Below, piece after piece: positions 1 through 11,650 of a stretch of DNA of 64,000 nucleotides (position 1 is the first letter of the stretch; every line of letters starts with the position of its first letter). The stretch spans positions 225,720,085-225,784,084 of the forward strand of contig NC_134400.1 of assembly GCF_050003625.1 (NCBI RefSeq), in the 5' to 3' direction. The notes beneath the pieces were generated by a model. That model had not been told where the DNA came from and did no database searches. It worked only from the letters and a program-made list of their open reading frames with translations. The translations under genes were made by a program, and so were the position numbers. Origin of the DNA: Haematobia irritans. Its lineage: Eukaryota; Arthropoda; Insecta; Diptera; Muscidae.

Positions 1-861
1 GCACTTACATATAAACACATCTTTCGATTTGGTTTACGAAATTTTTCCCAGTCTAAAATTTTCATAAGATTTGTCAGAAATTTTGAATTTAGAATTCACG
101 TCGGCCCATATTTTGTATATGGAGATAATTACTTGAGAAATCTCCATTTACACCCGATGTCCTTGGCAGCTATAATTTTAAATTAAACCTCTGCCAAACT
201 GCCATATGAGCCGGTCTTTTGGGAGAAAGTTTGTTTCATCAAAGCCACTCGAAATTGATGGCCTCTAATGTCCATGTTAGATCATTTATAAATCGATGTT
301 TCACCATTTTATTTCTATAGAAACAATATTCGTAACTGTCATCTGTTTTACGGTAGTGGTTATTTAAAATTCCGCCTGTCCTAATTTATGACAGTTTATG
401 TTTGTTTTATATATCCGACACATTATGAGTATATTTTTTAACATCTAAACTTTCTGTCTGATTAGCCCGACATTTTGATGTTTGTGTATTTTTCGTTTTT
501 ATGTAGATTTATTTATTATAAAATGCCTAAATAGACCAATACCAGGATTTTACTTATTAAACTTCTGGAAGCTTAATTATTTTGTGAAATTTTGTGTTTT
601 TATAACTTCATATTCTGGAGATTGTTGTTATCTACCCATATTTTGATGTGGTCTCTATATAGCCTTGTGTCGTATTTGAATTGGCCCGAAATTAAAATGT
701 AGAGTTCTTTACGCCCCTAAAATTCTGAGATTTGTCGTCGAGTCGTATCAAAAATTAGAGTTCTTTTTGATATGGCAAAATAGAATAATTAAATCGGTCT
801 ATTTTTGGAACACTTCACCTTAAAATTACAATTGGAATACTGTTAAAATGAGATTTAGGTA
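1..861. other. AT-rich DNA, no gene seen
   Basis: Only short open frames in all six readings, no motif, no strong repeat. I see nothing here beyond AT-rich background. Confidence 0.6.
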
Positions 862-966
862 CACCACCTGGAGTCGACTCCGGAGTCGGAGTCGAAGCTA
901 ATAAGAAATGCTGGAGTCGAAGTCGGAGCCGGGGTCGAGCAAAATTGACTCGACTCCAAAGCCCTG
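862..966. repeat. GGAGTCG-rich repeat, possible decayed hAT-type MITE
   Basis: Dense copies of GGAGTCG and its complement CGACTCC run in both directions, so the block can fold back on itself. The right end reads CCAAAGCCCTG, whose complement CAGGGCTTTGG is a hAT-like terminus. No matching left end or 8-bp duplication was found, so superfamily and left boundary are uncertain. Confidence 0.4.
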
Positions 967-3278
967 GTCCGAACCTTTAAAAGATGTCAGATAATAAGTT
1001 TTATGAACTATGCCGTTTCGAGCAATGGAACCTTAGCTTAGGCAATCACTAATTTAATCGCAAAAACTTCTACACAGTGTGAATTCTAAGAATCTAAGAA
1101 CAGGAAATAATAATAACGCTCATTTTTCCACAAGTTCGTCCCTCAAATGTTTCAATAATTCTAGGGAATATTTGCTGTTGATGGTCTTTGATCTGTTCCC
1201 CATATGTATTAAAGTGAGTTCACACTACACCCATTTTGCGCATATTCAATTTGCAGTTAGTCTAATTAAAACCATTTTGTGAATTTGTTAATTCTTCGTC
1301 TACAACAACCTCTGCCAACACTTGGTGTTGTCAAACCCCAATGGACCGATCTTCGCTTATCAATTCTTATTATATTGGTGCAACAGTTTGCTCAATATAA
1401 CATTTGATTACACTATCCAAAATGAATATGGAATTCTTTCGTTTATAGCTCAAACATGATTTTCATGTTGGAAATCATTCTCACGTTTTTATGTTTTGCG
1501 TATTGTAATTGTCATACTGCAATATGACAGTTAACGTTGTTCTTCTAATATAATAAAATATTCCGAAAATATAAATAAAGCAATAAAATGTATTGAAATG
1601 TAAATGTGGTTTTGTGTGCAAATGTGTTACTTCATTGATTTCATAGAAATTCCCCCTGTCTTGAAAAGACGAAGAATAAATTATGGAGCAACAAACAATG
1701 GTTTTATTGCTATAAACCAACATGCATTTTCTTTCAATTTTTGTGTTAATCTTTGTCTGTCTGTCATTCCATCTATTATTAAAAAAAAACTCTGATTATA
1801 CTTCGCTCTTCAGATATCCGTAGTCTGTTCGTCTGTTTGTAATTTTGGTTCTGATTGGTTCTGGGTGTCTTGAGCTCCAATCGGCGTTTTGTTTGTTTTC
1901 CTATGATTTTTATCAATTAGCTAAAGTCACGCCTCGTTGTTTTGTTTTAGATCAGCTATGTTTTTTGCTGTGTATAATGGTGTGGCGCGGCGCCTGACTA
2001 TGCTCCCTGCTTGAGTATCTTTTGTTGCCTGTTGAATTGTCATAAATAATATTAATTTTCTAAGGTTTTCGTTGTGTTTTTTTTATATTGATTTGGTCCG
2101 GATTGTTGTTGGGGGTTTTCCATTTGGACCCATTTCTGTTTGAAGTTTGTTTTTTCCTTCAATGATTTTTGGTGTCACACGGCCATTTGACACCGAGTAT
2201 TGTATTAAAGTTACATGTGTTTTATGGTGTTTCTCTGGTGCTATTTGGGGTACCGAGTACGAGTGTCACATTTTGTTTCAATTGACATTTAACACACTTC
2301 ATAAATTAAAATTGCGTTTTTCATGCTGGACATGGAACCTTTTTACTCCTATGGAGGGGAGCGCAGATATAGATTTCTACCCCATTGTCAAAGAGGTATC
2401 TATAGATATTCGCATTTATTGGCATGTTATTATTGACACCTTTTACACGGTAAGTGTAGTCATGATGAAGGGAGAGAGAATGAGAAAAGTAAATTTACTG
2501 ATCTACCATACGATAGAGAAGGGGATATTCCGAGCATAAAGAATTTATTTGAAACGAATTTGAATGAAATTAAATTGTCACTCGTAATATTCAAAGACAC
2601 TATGCAACAATGTTGACACGATGACTTCATTAGTCACTCCAGCAGGCGGCATGACCTAACACACTGATTGCTCCAATGTGGTTGGGATTTCAAATGCGAA
2701 TACTTGTTTGGTTGGTATATAGATTATGTGGCAAATGTCCTGTTGCTTGAGTTGGCTAAACCACCTGGAAACTCGAGAAATAAAATTTGAAGAAAGATTT
2801 AAAAGAAGGCTTACACATTACAGCTGATATATTTAGAGTAACTTCTATACTTTTCGATCTAGCACTGATTGTCCATGTTCATTTCCATAACCGTTTTCTT
2901 TTCATTTCAGCGAAATACTCTTCTTCGATATCATGACATTTTTGACGACGATCATGTTATTTTAATTAGTTTCATCCTTGGCGAGTGAACATGACAGTTA
3001 AGCAAATGTCACATAATCGTCGTAGTAACGTGCCAAGTCATATCTGCCGGTTCTTGGAATACGATAATTAGGTTTCATCTGCGCATAGATTTATATATAG
3101 CTTCTACCTGAAGATTATCAGATTATGCACATATAAACCTTACTTGCCAAATTTATACGAAATCTGAAAATTGCGACATCTCGACGTTCACTCTGTAAAA
3201 TCGGGAGATTTTTCGTTGGTTTCCGAGAATAGAAATCTACTGCAAATCGACCAATGCCGAAAATGAGTATCCAAAACC
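967..3278. other. gene-free AT-rich stretch
   Basis: The longest open frame (2147-2539, 130 codons) starts at a non-ATG codon, shows no domain and lies in a GT-rich stretch with GGTGTCA/TGACACC words. I treat it as chance. Nothing else is recognisable. Confidence 0.55.
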
Positions 3279-3280
3279 TA

Positions 3281-3543
3281 CACACAAAAAATGTTTATCT
3301 GATTCAATTACGAAATTAATTGATCCAATTAATTTTTAATTGAAATGTCTTCAATCACAGAAATGATAGTATCAATTAAAAAATTAATTGAAGGTCAATT
3401 AAAAAGTTAATTGATCCAATTAAAAAATTAATTGATATTATTATTTTTGTGATTGATTGAAACAATTAAATTTTTAATTGAATATTTTTTAAAACTCAAT
3501 TAAAATTTTAATTGGAAAAATTTTCGTGAATTTTTTTTGTGTG
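3281..3543. mobile_element. 263-bp TA-flanked MITE made of AATTGA palindromes
   Basis: The ends are inverted repeats, CACACAAAAAA on the left and TTTTTTGTGTG on the right, flanked by TA at 3279-3280 and 3544-3545. The interior repeats TTAATTGA and TCAATTAA many times in alternating orientation, so it can fold into several hairpins. There is no coding capacity. TA duplication plus short TIRs point to mobilisation by a Tc1/mariner-type transposase in trans (inference). Related degenerate sequence occurs at 33421-33699, 45961-46250 and 50281-50450. Confidence 0.75.
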
Positions 3544-3993
3544 TATGATGAAAGAAATATTAAATTTTAAGATTAGTGTTTTTTTCTAACAACACTTCAT
3601 CGATGTAAAATGTTCTCCTGACGATAACAGATGGAAAAGACACAAGCCCTGTTTCTGTATATCGAACGAAAACCAGGGACCGTAAATAACAGTTATTTAC
3701 AAAATTTTAACTCAAAAACTCTTCATGTTAGAGTCAACGGAGGCCTATACTGTCATATACCAATAGATTCATCTCGGAAAGCTCTTTCAGAATCTATGGT
3801 GATATTAAAAAAACGCTCCCAACTCAAAAGTTAAGGGTTATTTTTCGACGTAAAAATAAAAGTTCATAAATAAAACTCTTTTTAGGAGTTTTATTTTTTC
3901 CTTCAGAAAATAAAACTCTTCCTAGGAGTTTTATTTTTTCCGTCTTAAATAAAACTCATATTAATTTTTTTTATACTGTTTCTTGTATTGAGT

Positions 3994-4266
3994 CTATCTC
4001 ATATAAAGTTTGTTTAATTTAACGAACATAATTTTTTCCAAATTTTCAACGGAAAGATTTGAACGCAGGTCGCTCAGTACCAATTTAAGAGCAGAGAATG
4101 CTCTTTCCACGCTTACTTGGGTTGCAGGGACACACTGTACAGTTTTTGTCAATATATACAAATATGGATAATTTACTTTTTTTGCTTCCCAGAACTCAAA
4201 AAGAGGTTTATCAATCGGCCTTGGCGAAAAGTTATCGATTTCATAAAAAGCTTCAATCGCCCTCAA
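3994..4266 (-). pseudogene. hAT transposase C-terminal dimerisation domain, relic
   Basis: The 90-residue frame carries the hallmark of the hAT C-terminal dimerisation region: VSVERAFSALKLVLSDLRSN followed by a leucine/lysine-rich helix (VENLEKIMFVKLNK) near residues 52-85. In active hAT transposases this region drives multimerisation. The BED zinc finger and the catalytic residues are absent, so the frame is a remnant and not an enzyme. It lies inside the 3674-4674 element, on its minus strand. Upstream the coding sequence is disrupted by a local duplication (4213-4311), and part of the N-terminus of this frame is that duplicated sequence. Confidence 0.85.
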
Positions 4267-4311
4267 TCGGCCTCAATCGGCCTTGGCGAAAAGTTATCGA
4301 TTTCATAAAAA
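4213..4311. repeat. short direct duplication inside the hAT relic
   Basis: A roughly 37-bp segment (AATCGGCCTTGGCGAAAAGT and following bases) occurs at 4213-4249 and again at 4275-4311, 62 bp apart, with extra CAATCGGCCT copies between. It interrupts the transposase reading frame. Confidence 0.8.
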
Positions 4312-4682
4312 TCTTTTTTTTCTTCCTCATTATCTATTTCTTCGCTTTTTGGTTCCCTGTCAACATTTATGATGTTCAAAAATTTACCCAAAATCGATGT
4401 ATTCGATTGCGCACTTTGAAACATGCGTTTTATTTTATGAAGGAAAAAATAAAACTCCTATAAAGAGTTTTATTGTCCGAAGAAAAAAATAAAACTCCAA
4501 AAAAGAGTATTATTTTCTGAAGGAAAAAATAAAACTCCTAAAAAGAGTTTTATTTATGACGGATAAATAAAACTCTCTTTTTAAGAATTTCATTCGAGTT
4601 TTTTGTTTTTTAGTCACAAAATAACGATTAAAAAATAACTTTTTTGATAGCACTTATAACCGTTACGGTCCCTGACGAAAAC

Positions 4683-6135
4683 CCATTCGAAATCCAAAAT
4701 CAATTTGGGGTTTCTATTTTTGTTCGTTTCGTTTGCATGAGAATACATTGATTGTCAAAAATCAGTATTTTCAATTTTGGTCTGAGAATTCATTTAAATT
4801 TTAATAAAGGGTTTACTTTTTTTGACACATATTGTATACGTTCGTCTGCTACTCGACAACGAAATATGAAGTGACTTGCATTTCGAAATAGAGGAACCAA
4901 ACGAAAGAAAGCTTTCGTTCGATATACAGGAACAGGGCAACATTTTTATATAATAGTAGAAAGTCATGTAGTTCCAAAAACTTTACAATTAAATATTCTT
5001 TATTTAGTACCCGTGGTTGTTAAAGAAGGTTTATTTCAGTATATGACACCATGCCATGCCGGGGTATTCTTTTTTGCATTTTTTGTGTAGTTAACAAATC
5101 TGAGTACGCTTCTCTGCATACATTTCCATATCTATCTCATAGTCTAGAAAAAAGAAATTCCGATAAAGGTCGAATGAAGCACATAAATATCATTAAAAGC
5201 TTTACGTTAGCATCACTTCAATTAAAATCCAGAATTGTAATCTTATTCAAGATGGAAAAAAAGTTCGTTGCTTTCTAGCAATGATTTGATTATGTGCTAT
5301 GTACCAGTTGTAGGGATGACCAATGGGAATGCTTTTCTAAAGAATTGGTATTTTGAGATATGATTTCATAGTATTTCATTAAAATTTAATGATATTGGCT
5401 CGATTATAATGGATTAAATAAAATAAAAATATAATTATTATTAGTAAATATGATGATCTAGTAATTCAGTTTAACCATACTTTGATTGAAATGCATTGAG
5501 CGCTTCAAGGGAAATAGGAAACACAATAATGAAAATGTAGATTTATTGTAGAAAATGTTAAGTAAAATATATACAAAAAAGTTTTACTGTTAGTTAAATT
5601 GATGAAAGTGTATTAGGTTGCGCTTAAGAAAAGCCGAGAGTGTAGAACCATGGTCTTTGGGTACCGAGAAGTTAGTTTGGTAAAACCGATTATTCAGAAC
5701 TTTCGTTTATTCTGCTATCACTGCTTTAATTTACAGATATGGACTTTTATGGCATAACATTTACTTTTCATAGATGACATACAATTACTGTTTCGACATC
5801 CCTATAAAACACATGCAACATTCTGCATCCAAGGATATAAATGACTTTTCTGAATTTAACACTCAACATGACTATTTGTAAGTAATAACAGAAGATAAAT
5901 TCAAAAGATATGATAGTGCTGCCAATGTTGAAAGAAACTTAGATGCAGTACGAGTATGTATTTTACTATGGACATATTGATGTAAAGAAATGACTATCGA
6001 TATACTGGCAGTTTTATCAGTTTAATATTTGCTAAAAGCAATTCATATTTTGTCTATTTTTTATATGGGTCATTGCATACAAATAATGAAAAAAACATTT
6101 TGAGCTAAGGCCTTAAAAACTTTTTGCGCTTCCAA
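4683..6135. other. gene-free AT-rich stretch
   Basis: Short chance frames only (for example 5051-5278). No repeats or RNA features recognised. Confidence 0.55.
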
Positions 6136-6350
6136 GCGGACGAAATCGATTGTTTTTTATATGTTTCTGTGTAAAAATTATACGTTTGGAATTAAAATTT
6201 TTAGCACATTATGTTCAAATGTAAGCACGTAATGTGCATAAATTAGTATAATATGTTTGGGACATATATCAATAAGTTAGAACATATTATATTTGGGACA
6301 TTACATTTTCTCAAATATAATGTCTCTGTATGCAAACATATATTAATTTA
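6136..6350 (-). mobile_element. decayed copy of the 950-bp TA-element family
   Basis: The left side CGGACGAAATCGATTGTTTT and interior words such as TAATATGTTTGGGACATATA and GCAAACATATATTAATTT match, in reverse orientation, the right part of the elements at 23756-24705 and 43077-44053. The other end and the tRNA-like core are missing and many bases differ, so this is an older fragment. Confidence 0.6.
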
Positions 6351-6521
6351 AAAATTTCGTTGAAACATATTTAAGTTTACAGATAGAGCGGAATAGAATG
6401 GACAGAGGAAGATAAATATGGCGCCGGAGATAGATAACGAACAACATAACATAACGCAGTGTTGAGAGACATATTTTTTTGTGGATAAATTGCCTAGCAC
6501 AAAAAGCGCGGTATAAACAGG

Positions 6522-8042
6522 AACAAGTAAACGACCGTAAGTTCGGCCAGGCCGAATCTTATGTACCCTCCACCATGGATTGCATAGACTCTTGTACTAA
6601 AGACTGTCATCCACAATCGAATTACTTGGGTTGTGGTATCTTAAATCGTTTTCTAAATTGTGAGTTAGTCCATACGTGGTATATATTAGTAAGTCTACAA
6701 ATAATTACGAATCGATATGGACTTTTGCACGGTACGTAGGGACTCAGAATTGAAATATGGGGATCGCTTATATGGGGGCTATATACAATTATTGATATGG
6801 ACCAATTTTTGTGTGATTGGGGATCGATTTATCTGAGGGCTATATATAACTATAGACCGATATGGACCTAGTTAGGCATGGTTGTTAACGGCCATATACT
6901 AGCACAATGTACCAAATTTCAACTGACTCGGATGAAATTTGCTCCTCCAAGAGGCTGCAAAACCAAATCTCGGGATCAGTTTATATGCTGGGTATTTATA
7001 ATATTGGACTGATATGGACCACTTTTGGCATGGTTGTTAAATGGTTTTTATCATATACTACCACCACGTACAAAATTTCCACCAGATCGGATGAATTTTG
7101 CTTCTCCAAAAGGCACCGGAGGTCAAATCTGGGGATCGGTTTATATGGGTGCTATATATAATTATGGACTGATATGAACCAATTCCTGCATGGTTGTTGG
7201 ATACCATATACTAACATCACGTACCAAATTTCAACCGAATCGGATGAATTTTGCTCTTCCAAGGGGCTCCGGAGGTCAAATCTGGGGATCGGTTTATATG
7301 GGGGCTATATATAATTATGGACCGATTTCGACCAATTTTTGCATGGCCATTAGAGACTATATACTTACACCATGTACCAAATTTCAGCCGGATCGGATGA
7401 AATTTGCTTCTCTTAGAGGCTCCGCAAGCCAAATCGGGGGATCGGTTTATATGGGGGCTATATATAATTATTGACCGATGTGGACCAATTTTTGCATGGT
7501 TGTTAGAAACCAAATACCAACACCATGTACCAAATTTCAGCCGGATCGGATGAAATTTGCTTCTCTTAGAGGCTCCGAAAGCAAAATCGGGGGATCGGTT
7601 TATATGGGGGCTATATATAATTATGGACCGATGTGGACCAATTTTTGCATGGTTGTTAGAGACCAAATACCAACACCATGTACCAAATTTCAGCCGGATC
7701 GGATGAAATTTGCTTCTCTTAGAGGATCTGCCAAGCCAAATTTGGGGGTCCGTTTATATGGGGGCTATACGTAAAAGTGGTCCGATATGGCCCATTTGCA
7801 ATACCATCCGACCTACATCAATAACAACTACTTGTGCCAAGTTTCAAGTCAATAGCTTGTTTCGTTCGGAAGTTAGCGTGATTTCAACAGACGGACGGAC
7901 GGACATGCTCAGATCGACTCAGAATTTCACCACGACCCAGAATATATATACTTTATGGGGTCTTAGAGCAATATTTCGATGTGTTACAAACGGAATGACA
8001 AAGTTAATATACCCCCATCCTATGGTGGAGGGTATAAAAAGT
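6522..8042 (+). mobile_element. tandem-repeat element (family 1), copy A
   Basis: The head, ACAAGTAAACGACCGTAAGT, is followed by GTTCGGCCAGGCCGAA and TACCCTCCACCATGGATTGC. Then come about seven tandem copies of a unit near 153 bp, a unique tail with (GACG)n, and a final ATACCCCCATCCTATGGTGGAGGGTAT hairpin (8008-8034) followed by A residues. The words CCCTCCACCAT near the head and ATGGTGGAGGG at the tail are inverted repeats. Repeats with this layout are very common in flies. The GTCY tract and 3' hairpin resemble mini-me or Helitron-type non-autonomous elements, but I cannot assign the superfamily from sequence alone. No transposase is present. Confidence 0.7.
6760..7790 (+). repeat. 153-bp tandem repeat array in copy A
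   Basis: The word GGTTTATATG recurs at 7138, 7291, 7444 and 7597, exactly 153 bp apart, with more diverged units before (about 6764, 6826, 6978) and one after (7750). Each unit contains GGGGGCTATATATAATTATG, a GACCGAT box and CCGGATCGGATGAAATTTGC. Because 153 is divisible by three, frames stay open across units on both strands. The apparent repeat proteins (for example 7217-7666 minus) are therefore artefacts. Confidence 0.9.
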
Positions 8043-8044
8043 TA

Positions 8045-8160
8045 AGTGTTTTGGAAACTTCCATCTCTAATGATATGGTGAATGTGTTAGGTGAAAGTGC
8101 TCCTTCATATGCAAAAGTAAAAAATTGGGTTGCTGAATTTAAACTTGCGAAAAGAGAGAA
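8045..8160 (+). pseudogene. mariner transposase N-terminal fragment, copy 1
   Basis: The frame reads NDMVNVLGESAPSYAKVKNW followed by VAEFK, characteristic of the second helix-turn-helix of mariner transposases, where the paired-like domain binds the TIR. Only about 35 residues are recognisable. The frame begins abruptly after the 3' hairpin of the preceding repeat and loses similarity after AEFKLAKRE. No catalytic domain follows. It is a fragment, not a functional gene. Confidence 0.65.
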
Positions 8161-8498
8161 TAGAAAAGGAAATAAAAGTTGGTGCTTGTGTCGAGAACCG
8201 CATTTGTTGAGTACTTGTAAGTGTATTTTTATCTACATTATGCTTGCTTATCCACTTTTGTATATAAGTAAATATTTAGGGTGTAATATTAAAATAAATT
8301 ACAAACAAGCTTGTTTCGTTCGGAAGTTAGCGTGATTTCAACAGACGGACGGACGGACATGCTCAGATCGACTCAGAATTTCACCACGACCCAGAATATA
8401 TATACTTTATGGGGTCTTAGAGCAATATTTCGATGTGTTACAAACGGAATGACAAAGTTAATATACCCCCATCCTATGGTGGAGGGTATAAAAAGTTA

Positions 8499-8614
8499 AG
8501 TGTTTTGGAAACTTCCATCTCTAATGATATGGTGAATGTGTTAGGTGAAAGTGCTCCTTCATATGCAAAAGTAAAAAATTGGGTTGCTGAATTTAAACTT
8601 GCGAAAAGAGAGAA
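8499..8614 (+). pseudogene. mariner transposase N-terminal fragment, duplicated copy 2
   Basis: Identical to the fragment at 8045-8160 because it lies in the second unit of the 454-bp tandem duplication. It has the same helix-turn-helix residues and the same lack of a catalytic domain. Confidence 0.65.
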
Positions 8615-8763
8615 TAGAAAAGGAAATAAAAGTTGGTGCTTGTGTCGAGAACCGCATTTGTTGAGTACTTGTAAGTGTATTTTTATCTACATTATGCTTG
8701 CTTATCCACTTTTGTATATAAGTAAATATTTAGGGTGTAATATTAAAATAAATTACAAACATA

Positions 8764-10732
8764 TATTTTTATTTGTAATCTAACACAATTATATTCAAGA
8801 CATTTTGCTGCAACAAACAAATTTTTAGAAACAGAATTTAACTTTCTTGGCCTTAAAGACATGAAAAAATTAACTAAAAACTAGAAAATGTGTGTAATAA
8901 ATTAGAATAAAAATCTGCTTAAATTAACTAGATCCTTTTTTCTGTGTACTGTAGTATTCTTCTTTAGAAGAGATGCTGCCACATTAAAAGAACAACAAAA
9001 AAAAAATACTTTTTACTTTTTTATATACACACATATAACAAATCGAAAACAAATCACTTCATTATTTTCCATTTTAAAATGTCGCCACATTTGCGTTTGT
9101 GGTAAAAATTAAAAAGTTTACCATCCGACATTTCTACTCTTATTATCGTTTTCCATACCGGATCCATGATTATTGTATCCCACCAACCAATGATTTTTAT
9201 AGCTGATAAATGTTACGTATCACAAGAGTGCAATCCAATTTTGTAATGGGCGAAAAATCGACTTCTGATTCTTATGACAAGCCTAGTATGTAATGACCCA
9301 TACGAATGTGCGCAGTGACTTAAAAGCTACATCTACAAATACTTGTCAGGGTATTAGTTTCGACTTAGTTTTTGGTCAGTACCGAGTTGATACTGAAGTT
9401 TCAAAAACAGTCGATTTTAAGACACTGAAACATGGATTGGAAACTTCAAGATTATGAATAAGCTCTGGTTGTAAGATGGAAACGTTACTCTACGCAATTG
9501 ATTGAACAGATTATAAATATCATCACCATTTTTATAAACCAATTCATCATATTTACTATTCTTTAACTAAACTGATAGTAGCAATAACTCTTCTTAATAA
9601 ATACAGAAAAATATGGAATCGGTTCAGTTATCCAGAAGCCAAAATAAAGGACTATCAGATCTGGGTGTAGATTTGAACCCGTGAATATTACAATGCAAAG
9701 TGGACACATGAAACTTATGTCAAAAAATCTATTTTCTGGCTTGTTGCATGTGGACTTCAGTATCAATACTATAATTCTTGTATGGTAGGGTATTTGACAT
9801 AATTTAAGATTTTGCTCGAGTTTTTAACCTTTGGGGTCATAAAACCAATTGCAAACTTTGAAAATTATGTTGGTAAATAATTTATGTTGCATACCGGTTA
9901 CAAGCTTCTCATGTAAGCAGGCTGCTTGTATAATCTCGACCAAATATTTTTGTAATATAGTATTTTTTCCTCTTAAGCTCCATAATAATTGTGTCATAAA
10001 ATAATTGGTTTTTCTAGTGGGAGACTGCCGACTGATTGTTTTGTGGAAATTGCATATCCATATAAATAATGACTCATTTAATAATTGCAGTTTGTAATTA
10101 AGGCTTCATTCAGGCTTGGTTTTATTTGGTGCTCATTGTGCATGCGTGCTAAATAGCCTAAAGCTTTCTTGTATTAGACAATGTGAGCATGGGGGGTTTT
10201 TCCGACAATCAAAATAATTGCCTGTCAACTGTTTTATGCAGAGTCATAAACTGCTCAAAACAAATCACAAATCAGTCATTTTACCATTTTTACAGTAGCA
10301 CATATCATGCTGTATCAATAGATTATCTATGTCATAAACATTTAGAAGGAATTACAAAAGTGGAACCGTAAATCATATTCGTAATTGTATCAGTTGTTCT
10401 GATTCTATGGTATGTTAAGTAAAAATGTTAAAGAATGTTGGTGGGAGGTGTACTTTAATACAAGAGGAATCGCAATCCAATGTTATTGAAAACATTTCGT
10501 ATAGAAAAGTTTATCATGTCCTCAAGAACCAGGCACGCTCTTTGCCACTTCTAATGTCCATCGTTGAAAATATCTAGTGGCAGCCATTAATTTTGGGTTT
10601 TTTCGGTAATAAGTCTTTGAAATTAAAAATTTCCGCTATTATAATAAACACTATCATTTATAACATTCACATTATTTTATTGATATTTTATTAAGGAATA
10701 AAAAATACATTCCAAGTTATTCACAGACTTTA
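8764..10732. other. gene-free AT-rich stretch
   Basis: No frame with a recognisable domain. A B-box-like GGGTTCAAATC occurs on the minus strand near 9670-9685, but I see no matching A box or tRNA fold. Confidence 0.5.
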
Positions 10733-10741
10733 AGGCCGGTA

Positions 10742-11650
10742 CACCGAAAGAATTCTCTTCGTTAATTTTACGAAGAAATCTTCATTAACTATTCTTCGTG
10801 AATTCTTCATTAAAATAACGAAATTTTCATTCATTTTCGTAAATTTTACGAAGAACATTTTACGAATATACGAAACTTCTACGAAATATTCTACATTAAC
10901 TTTTCTTCGTAAAAAGTTCGTACTTTTAACGAAACTTTCTTCAAATTTAATGAATTTTGTGAAGAAGTTTTTACGAATATTTTACGAAACATTCTGCGTT
11001 AAAATTTCTTCATAAAAAGTACGAAACATTTTCTTTGAAATAACGAAGAAGTTTCATTGAAGTTGTAAAATTTCCGTTCGCGGCATTAAATTGTCTTTTA
11101 TTATGTGCTTGAGTGTATTCCTTTATTCTATTTTTTATGCAAGTCTATGCTATTTCACATTTGGGTGATAGCGCGCTATGAATAAAAGTGAAGCAATAAA
11201 ACTAAAAATTATTCAAAAACTTAAGATGTAAAGTAGTGATGTCATTTTTCACACTTGTAACTACAACCAAATGCACTTTCGACTATAACTTTTTTTTTAA
11301 AGTTCGAACATTTTTGGAAAAAAAAGTACGAAAGTTTTTCTAAAAAGTACGAAAATTTTTCATAAAAACTACGAAAATTTTTCATAAAAAGTACGAAACA
11401 TTTTCATAAAAAGAACGAAATTGTTTCATAAAAAGTACGAAGATTTTTCATAAAAAGTACGAAGATTCTTCATAAAAAGTACGAATTTTTTTTCTTACAA
11501 ACTACGAAAATTTTGGAAGAACTTTTCTTCGTAAAAAGTACGAAATATTTCGTACTTTTAATGAAAAGTTTCTTTGGTTGTAAAACAATGACAAATTTCG
11601 TACTTTTAACGAAATTTTTCGTTCTTTTTACGAAGAAAATTCTTTCGGTG
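10742..11650. mobile_element. 909-bp TA-flanked TIR element nested in the outer TIR
   Basis: The left end CACCGAAAGAATTCTCTTCG and the complement of the right end, CACCGAAAGAATTTTCTTCG, differ at one of 20 bases. TA flanks both sides (10740-10741 and 11651-11652). Between them are many TACGAAG/CTTCGTA words in both orientations and an A-rich tandem array (11335-11480), so the whole can fold back. No open frame resembles a transposase. Confidence 0.85.
11335..11480 (+). repeat. about 21-22-bp tandem array (TTCATAAAAAGTACGAAAAT)
   Basis: Seven or so units of TTCATAAAAAGTACGAAnnTT occur head to tail inside the nested element, with single-base differences between units. Confidence 0.85.

Larger units (their letters stand above)
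3674..4674 (-). mobile_element. hAT element relic, 1,001 bp, with 8-bp target duplication
   Basis: The left end CAGGGACCGTAA and right end TTACGGTCCCTG are perfect 12-bp inverted repeats. The same 8 bp, ACGAAAAC, flanks both sides (3666-3673 and 4675-4682), the duplication size of the hAT superfamily. Inside, copies of AATAAAACTCC and its complement lie at both subterminal zones (about 3855-3960 and 4435-4580) as subterminal inverted repeats. The middle keeps the C-terminal end of a hAT transposase on the minus strand. At about 1 kb it is an internally deleted, non-autonomous derivative. Confidence 0.85.
7856..8763 (+). repeat. 454-bp perfect tandem duplication
   Basis: Bases 7856-8309 are repeated at 8310-8763 with no difference that I can find. 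The unit contains the unique tail and 3' hairpin of the family 1 element plus a mariner transposase fragment. The junction lies at ACAA/GCTTGTTTCG, where the second copy restarts in mid-element. This is either a very recent unequal exchange or an assembly artefact. Confidence 0.9.

Noticed and set aside
2147..2539. 130-codon frame
   Set aside because: Non-ATG start, no domain, no codon pattern distinct from the surroundings, no repeat partner.
3850..4580. CRISPR-like array from repeated AATAAAACTCC words
   Set aside because: Irregular spacing, alternating orientation, eukaryotic context. They are subterminal repeats of a hAT element.
9655..9730. possible tRNA-like unit (minus strand, GGGTTCAAATC)
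   Set aside because: Only a B-box-like word, with no A box or cloverleaf around it.
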